A DNA stretch of 64,000 bases, taken from positions 1,612,001 through 1,676,000 of the forward strand of contig RCTD01000006.1 in the NCBI GenBank assembly GCA_014898415.1, in the 5' to 3' direction. The notes beneath the pieces were generated by a model, which saw only the letters and a list, made by a program, of their open reading frames with translations, ran no database searches and was not told the DNA's origin. The DNA is from Stromatinia cepivora (Eukaryota; Ascomycota; Leotiomycetes; Helotiales; Sclerotiniaceae). The first letter of the stretch is position 1; each line of letters begins with the position of its first letter. Below are positions 60,190 to 64,000 of the stretch, in pieces. The translations under genes were made by a program, and so were the position numbers.

Positions 60190-60801
60190 TCATTTCGCTA
60201 TTCCTACAATATTGTGCTCAAAGTACCAGAGAAACAGATACCAAATCTTTTCTACTCCGTAAATGTCTTTAACATCTGAAGAACCGATGCAGCTCAAATA
60301 CCGAAAGAGTGAAATCTGTAAGGACACATAAAGTCTCCAGCTAGCAAAACTTTCAGAAAACGTAGCCCGGTGTTGTATCGTGACATCTTCATTTCTGAAA
60401 AGTGATCGTGGTATTTCCTCCACAATAACATAGACCCGAGTACTGACCATAGTCAATTCTTTAGTTTCTACCATTGACAATTTAACCAGAATATCGTACG
60501 ATGCATCGATGATGCAACTATTTCGATGTTAGATACTGGATGAGCAATCTGAATCGTTCCATTCTGAAAGTAGTTCGAGAATTGCCAATCGGAGTGCTCG
60601 CATAATGAGGCTGATTCCAGAGGTTAAGCACCACCACTGAGTACAAGCCAAACAACTGATTGTGGTACACTCTATGACTTCGTATATACTTGGAGTGGTG
60701 GAAAGTTGACAAAATGATGGTGCCTGGAGAAGGACAAAAAACAACAAGCTGTTATTCCTTATATTCCTGTCATGGTGCCACATCACTCCTGTCCTTACCA
60801 T
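60190..60801 (-). pseudogene. Unrecognised ORF interrupted by one TAA
   Basis: A single minus-strand frame runs from 60801 to 60190, 204 codons, broken only by a TAA at 60529-60531. The downstream part reads VYVIVEEIPRSLFRNEDVTI and ASWRLYVSLQISLFRYL, which looks protein-like; the upstream part is less so. The stop would be CAA (Gln) before one C-to-T change. No family recognised; it may be chance or a relic. Confidence 0.3.
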
Positions 60802-61268
60802 AAATCATGACATGACAGCTAACCTCGAGAAAAAAAAACTGAGAATGATAGGACAAAAAGGTAATGCCAGGACTATGACCCAGATGCCATACTCATTCAA
60901 TCAACAAGATAGTATTTGTGGTGTTAACAACCAATCGTCTGGGCTAGCAACAGGATCAGCTAGACTTCTGCCGCCTTCATATGCACCAATCCATTCCTCC
61001 TTGAAGTTTCCTGTACGCAACGTTCGGTTTCCATATTGCAGATACATGAAAATTGAAAAAAATGAAGTTCCTTATCCGAATCTGCCCGATAATCACGTTG
61101 CCCATTTACACGTGACTCACTAGCTTCATGGAAGCTTTTCCCGTTGAACGACGAAATCCAGCCGAAATACCGATTTCGAACTGCAACAATCAATTGATTC
61201 CTAACCTAATCGTGGTCGATTGAGCCTCGATATTGAATTAATTGATACCGTTCCTTTAGCTTTTCAAG
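60802..61268. promoter_or_regulatory. 5' flank of the ATP synthase gamma gene
   Basis: The region upstream of the start codon contains pyrimidine patches. No specific element assigned. Confidence 0.35.
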
Positions 61269-62379
61269 ATGCTTTCGAGAACTGCCAGACCAGCGCTGCG
61301 AGCAGCCGTCGCGGCTTCCGCCAGGTAAGACTTCTTCCGGATGAAGTGATGGAAATGGGAAAACTACAGCGGGTTCTGGGATATGAGAAAAATGATGCAG
61401 GACATGGAGGCTGATGATATTGGATCTGCAGACCGGTTGCCCCTCAAGCTGCGACCTATGCCACCCTCCGTGAAATCGAGGACAGATTAAAATCCATTCG
61501 CAATATTGAGAAAATCACAAACACCATGAAGATCGTTGCATCCACCAAGCTTACCCGAGCACAAAAGGCCATGCGAGAGTCCCGATCCTATGGACAGAGC
61601 TCCAACAGCGTTTTCGAGCATGCCGAGACCAAGGCCTTGGAGAGTGACAAGAAGACATTGATTGTGGTTTCCAGTTCAGACAAGGGTCTTTGCGGTGGTA
61701 TCCATTCCGGTTTGTCCAAGCGTGTCCGCAGAATGCTGGCAGAGAACTCGAATGCCGATATCGTTGTTTTGGGTGAGAAGTGCAAGGCCCAACTCAGTCG
61801 TTCCAACGGAAAGAACATTGTTATGAGCTTTGCTGGTATTGGAAAGGATGTTCCTACATTCGCAGATGCTCAGGCTATTGCGGACCAAATCGTTCTCTTG
61901 CCAACCGATTACGCTTCCGTTCAAATTGTCTACAACAAGTTCATCAACGCTACAAGTTACGAGGCCACCCCAATTGAGGCTTTCTCTGAGGAGGCTATTG
62001 CCAACTCCCGTAAGTCTTGTTTATACCCGGGTTGATGTTTGGGATAGCACTGATATAATGATATAGCCAACTTCTCCGCATTCGAGATTGAAGACGAGAC
62101 CCTTGGTAACCTCCGTGAATACGCTCTCGCCAACTCCCTTTTCTGGGCCCTTGCTGAGGGTCATGCCTGTGAACAATCTGCCCGTCGTAACGCTATGGAT
62201 GTAAGTTTCCCTAACATTCGAATTCTGTCATACAAATTACTAAACTATATCAGAACGCTTCCAAGAACGCCGGTGAAATGATCACCAAGTACCAAATTCT
62301 CTTCAACAGAACCCGTCAAGCCGTCATTACTGGTGAATTGGTTGAAATCATTACTGGTGCTGCTGCTTCAGAAGAATAG
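61269..62379 (+). CDS. ATP3: Mitochondrial F1-ATP synthase gamma subunit
   Basis: Exons 61269-61324, 61432-62009, 62067-62200 and 62254-62379 join (phases 2, 1, 0) to 297 aa ending in TAG. A presequence ([19 protein letters not shown]) precedes the conserved N-terminal helix [20 protein letters not shown] and [14 protein letters not shown]. The middle [19 protein letters not shown] and the C-terminal helix [20 protein letters not shown], then [14 protein letters not shown], are diagnostic of AtpG. Gamma is the rotor shaft of F1 that couples proton flow to ATP synthesis in the matrix. The first intron is 107 bp, the others 53-57 bp. Complete and unbroken. Confidence 0.97.
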
Positions 62380-64000
62380 AGGGTTTGTGAATATGTAGAC
62401 TAGTCGAACGACTCAAGGCTTCTTTGGTAGCCGAGTCAAATGAGATTCCCTTTTGTGCCAATGCATCAATACCAGTGCATTAAAAGTTGAAAAGTGGATT
62501 TTTAGTGTCTCAGGTCTACCAATTTAGATGCCCAGGCATTGTCATGGGATTCAGATGTTCCAACTCCATCTCAATTCTATTGCGACCAAGATTCCATATC
62601 ACCGTTGGCTGCGTCGCCATCTGCCCCAAAGGCTTTATATGTAAGATTCTTTCTCCTTCAAGCGGAAGAGCTCAACTATTCTTGTTCCTGACTTGTATAT
62701 TCTCGCTTCTCCTTTTTTCCACTGCACAGCTAGGGAAACCATATAAAGCCTTTTTTCCACCCTCCCATTTTCCAAATACCATAAAGCACTATCGCCTTTA
62801 CATTGCTCTGTATGGGGTAACCTGAAAATTCTAATTTTACTCATGTTTTCCTTCCCCAAGACGGAAAGAAGGCTTGGCTTAGGGGGTAAATTAGAGGTTT
62901 AAATATATTATAGTCAATGCTCGGGGAACGTATTGACAACAAGAATATGCACCGAAGCCCCCCCGTACCCGACAGTGGTAGGAGGACGATAGCCAGGGCC
63001 TTATTATTACCGTCAAGATCAACACGTATACAGAATCACACAATTTTTTCCACTGTATCCGTACCATCGTCCATCTCCCAGCTTTCATGTTTTCTATGTG
63101 GCATCTCCGAGAGAGCGCCTATGAGGGCTTATATAGTCCATATTTGCATCTTTTCATTCTTCATACATCATTCATGGCTTTCGATTTTGCATTGCAATAT
63201 TTTGAATAATATTATTATGTAATCTCGCTTCATTAATGAATATTTCGGCGTAGGAATAGGAAAAACAATACCTTTCTGCTCAGCACTCGTGGCTAGAGCT
63301 TGGTATGTAGGTGGGGATGGGTTGTTGTTGTTTTCTTTCTGGTTTATTTATGTATAAATACAACAACCTCCTAATGAGAAGTAGTATTACAATACAAATG
63401 ACTATTGCTACGACTTCGGTGATTGATGAACGATGACGCTGGGTTCGGCAAAATGGGTTCAAGAAAGTAGTACGTCAAAAATGCTTTATCATCAGAAATA
63501 TGTAACTTAGATGCTGCTTGTTGTGTAGTTCTTCGTGTCGTCGCTTAGCTGTTATTTTAGGTAGGGAGTTGAGGTCATGACTGTGGTCTACTGACGCTCG
63601 CGATGCGTATCGATATGGTCTCTGAGGTTTCCACGGCATTTATATGAAACGCCATAATTGTGTTCGGGTTCCGTTTATTACGGGAATGCTGTTCTAGTAT
63701 CATAGTTGAGAGGGCTTATATGATCAATGTGTTGGATTCCTTTGAGATATAAACTTGTCAGCTGAGATTATCAAAGAGTGAAGTAAGGTTGAATCTCAAT
63801 TGATGCGTGTTCATTTGAATTAGTAATCCGCTTTTTCTGAAGCCCTCTTTTCGTCTCAACGCTGGAAGGAACTATAAATTAGCCTATTCTGATCTCTCAA
63901 GTGTTCGAATCATACTAAATGCAATTCCAAACGCTAGCGTATTTATGCAATGGGTTTGTCTATAGTCGACAAAAAACCCTCATACGTATATGACCAATAC
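62380..64000. other. Right-end intergenic, nothing recognised
   Basis: 3' flank of the ATP synthase gene to the window edge. Open frames (62487-62825, 62917-63222) have no recognisable content and no splice extension. Confidence 0.45.

Overview
The window is nuclear DNA of a filamentous ascomycete (Pezizomycotina). The genes carry one to five short introns, mostly 45-80 bp, with GTAAGT/GTATGT-type donors. The gene set is fungal, and AT-rich, transition-riddled transposon relics look like repeat-induced point mutation (RIP). A leotiomycete such as a Sclerotiniaceae member (Botrytis/Sclerotinia/Monilinia) is my best guess. It rests on the general look of the proteins and cannot be proven from sequence alone.

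Twelve spliced genes could be modelled to exact, frame-consistent exons: HEM14 (protoporphyrinogen oxidase, -), a NAB2-like CCCH poly(A)-RNA-binding protein (-), a secreted GH20 beta-N-acetylhexosaminidase (+), a CYP52-type cytochrome P450 (+), an ARO8-type aromatic aminotransferase (-), a sucrose/alpha-glucoside H+ symporter (-), a dynamitin/dynactin-2 homologue (-), an RTC4-domain protein (+), a CaMK-type kinase (-), a UBE2W-type ubiquitin-conjugating enzyme (+), COQ6 (-) and DNA topoisomerase I (-). The mitochondrial F1 ATP synthase gamma subunit (+) makes thirteen. The 3' part of a RING-H2 gene lies at the left edge.

Layout: 0-12 kb is gene-dense, with a dead catechol O-methyltransferase and a RIP-like MITE between genes. 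12-22 kb holds the P450, a broken carboxylesterase (three CAA-to-TAA type stops plus a frameshift) and the aminotransferase. 22.3-38.2 kb has no intact protein gene. It holds a 2.03-kb Fot/pogo-type DNA transposon relic, two more TA-flanked inverted-repeat elements (one of them a 777-bp palindrome), a decayed GLEYA-type adhesin, remnants of an unrecognised multi-exon gene, and ten of the eleven tRNA loci (Lys x2, Val, Arg, Glu, Pro, an Arg(ACG)-like locus, Asn, Trp, Cys). 38-64 kb returns to housekeeping genes, with a third tRNA-Lys, another MITE and long gene-free stretches.

There is no gene cluster with an obvious shared pathway. Several genes serve mitochondria (HEM14, COQ6, ATP synthase gamma) or chromatin and telomeres (TOP1, RTC4), but they are not arranged as an operon-like unit. 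I did not find a convincing undescribed molecular system. The most unusual material is the tRNA/transposon/pseudogene tract at 22-38 kb.
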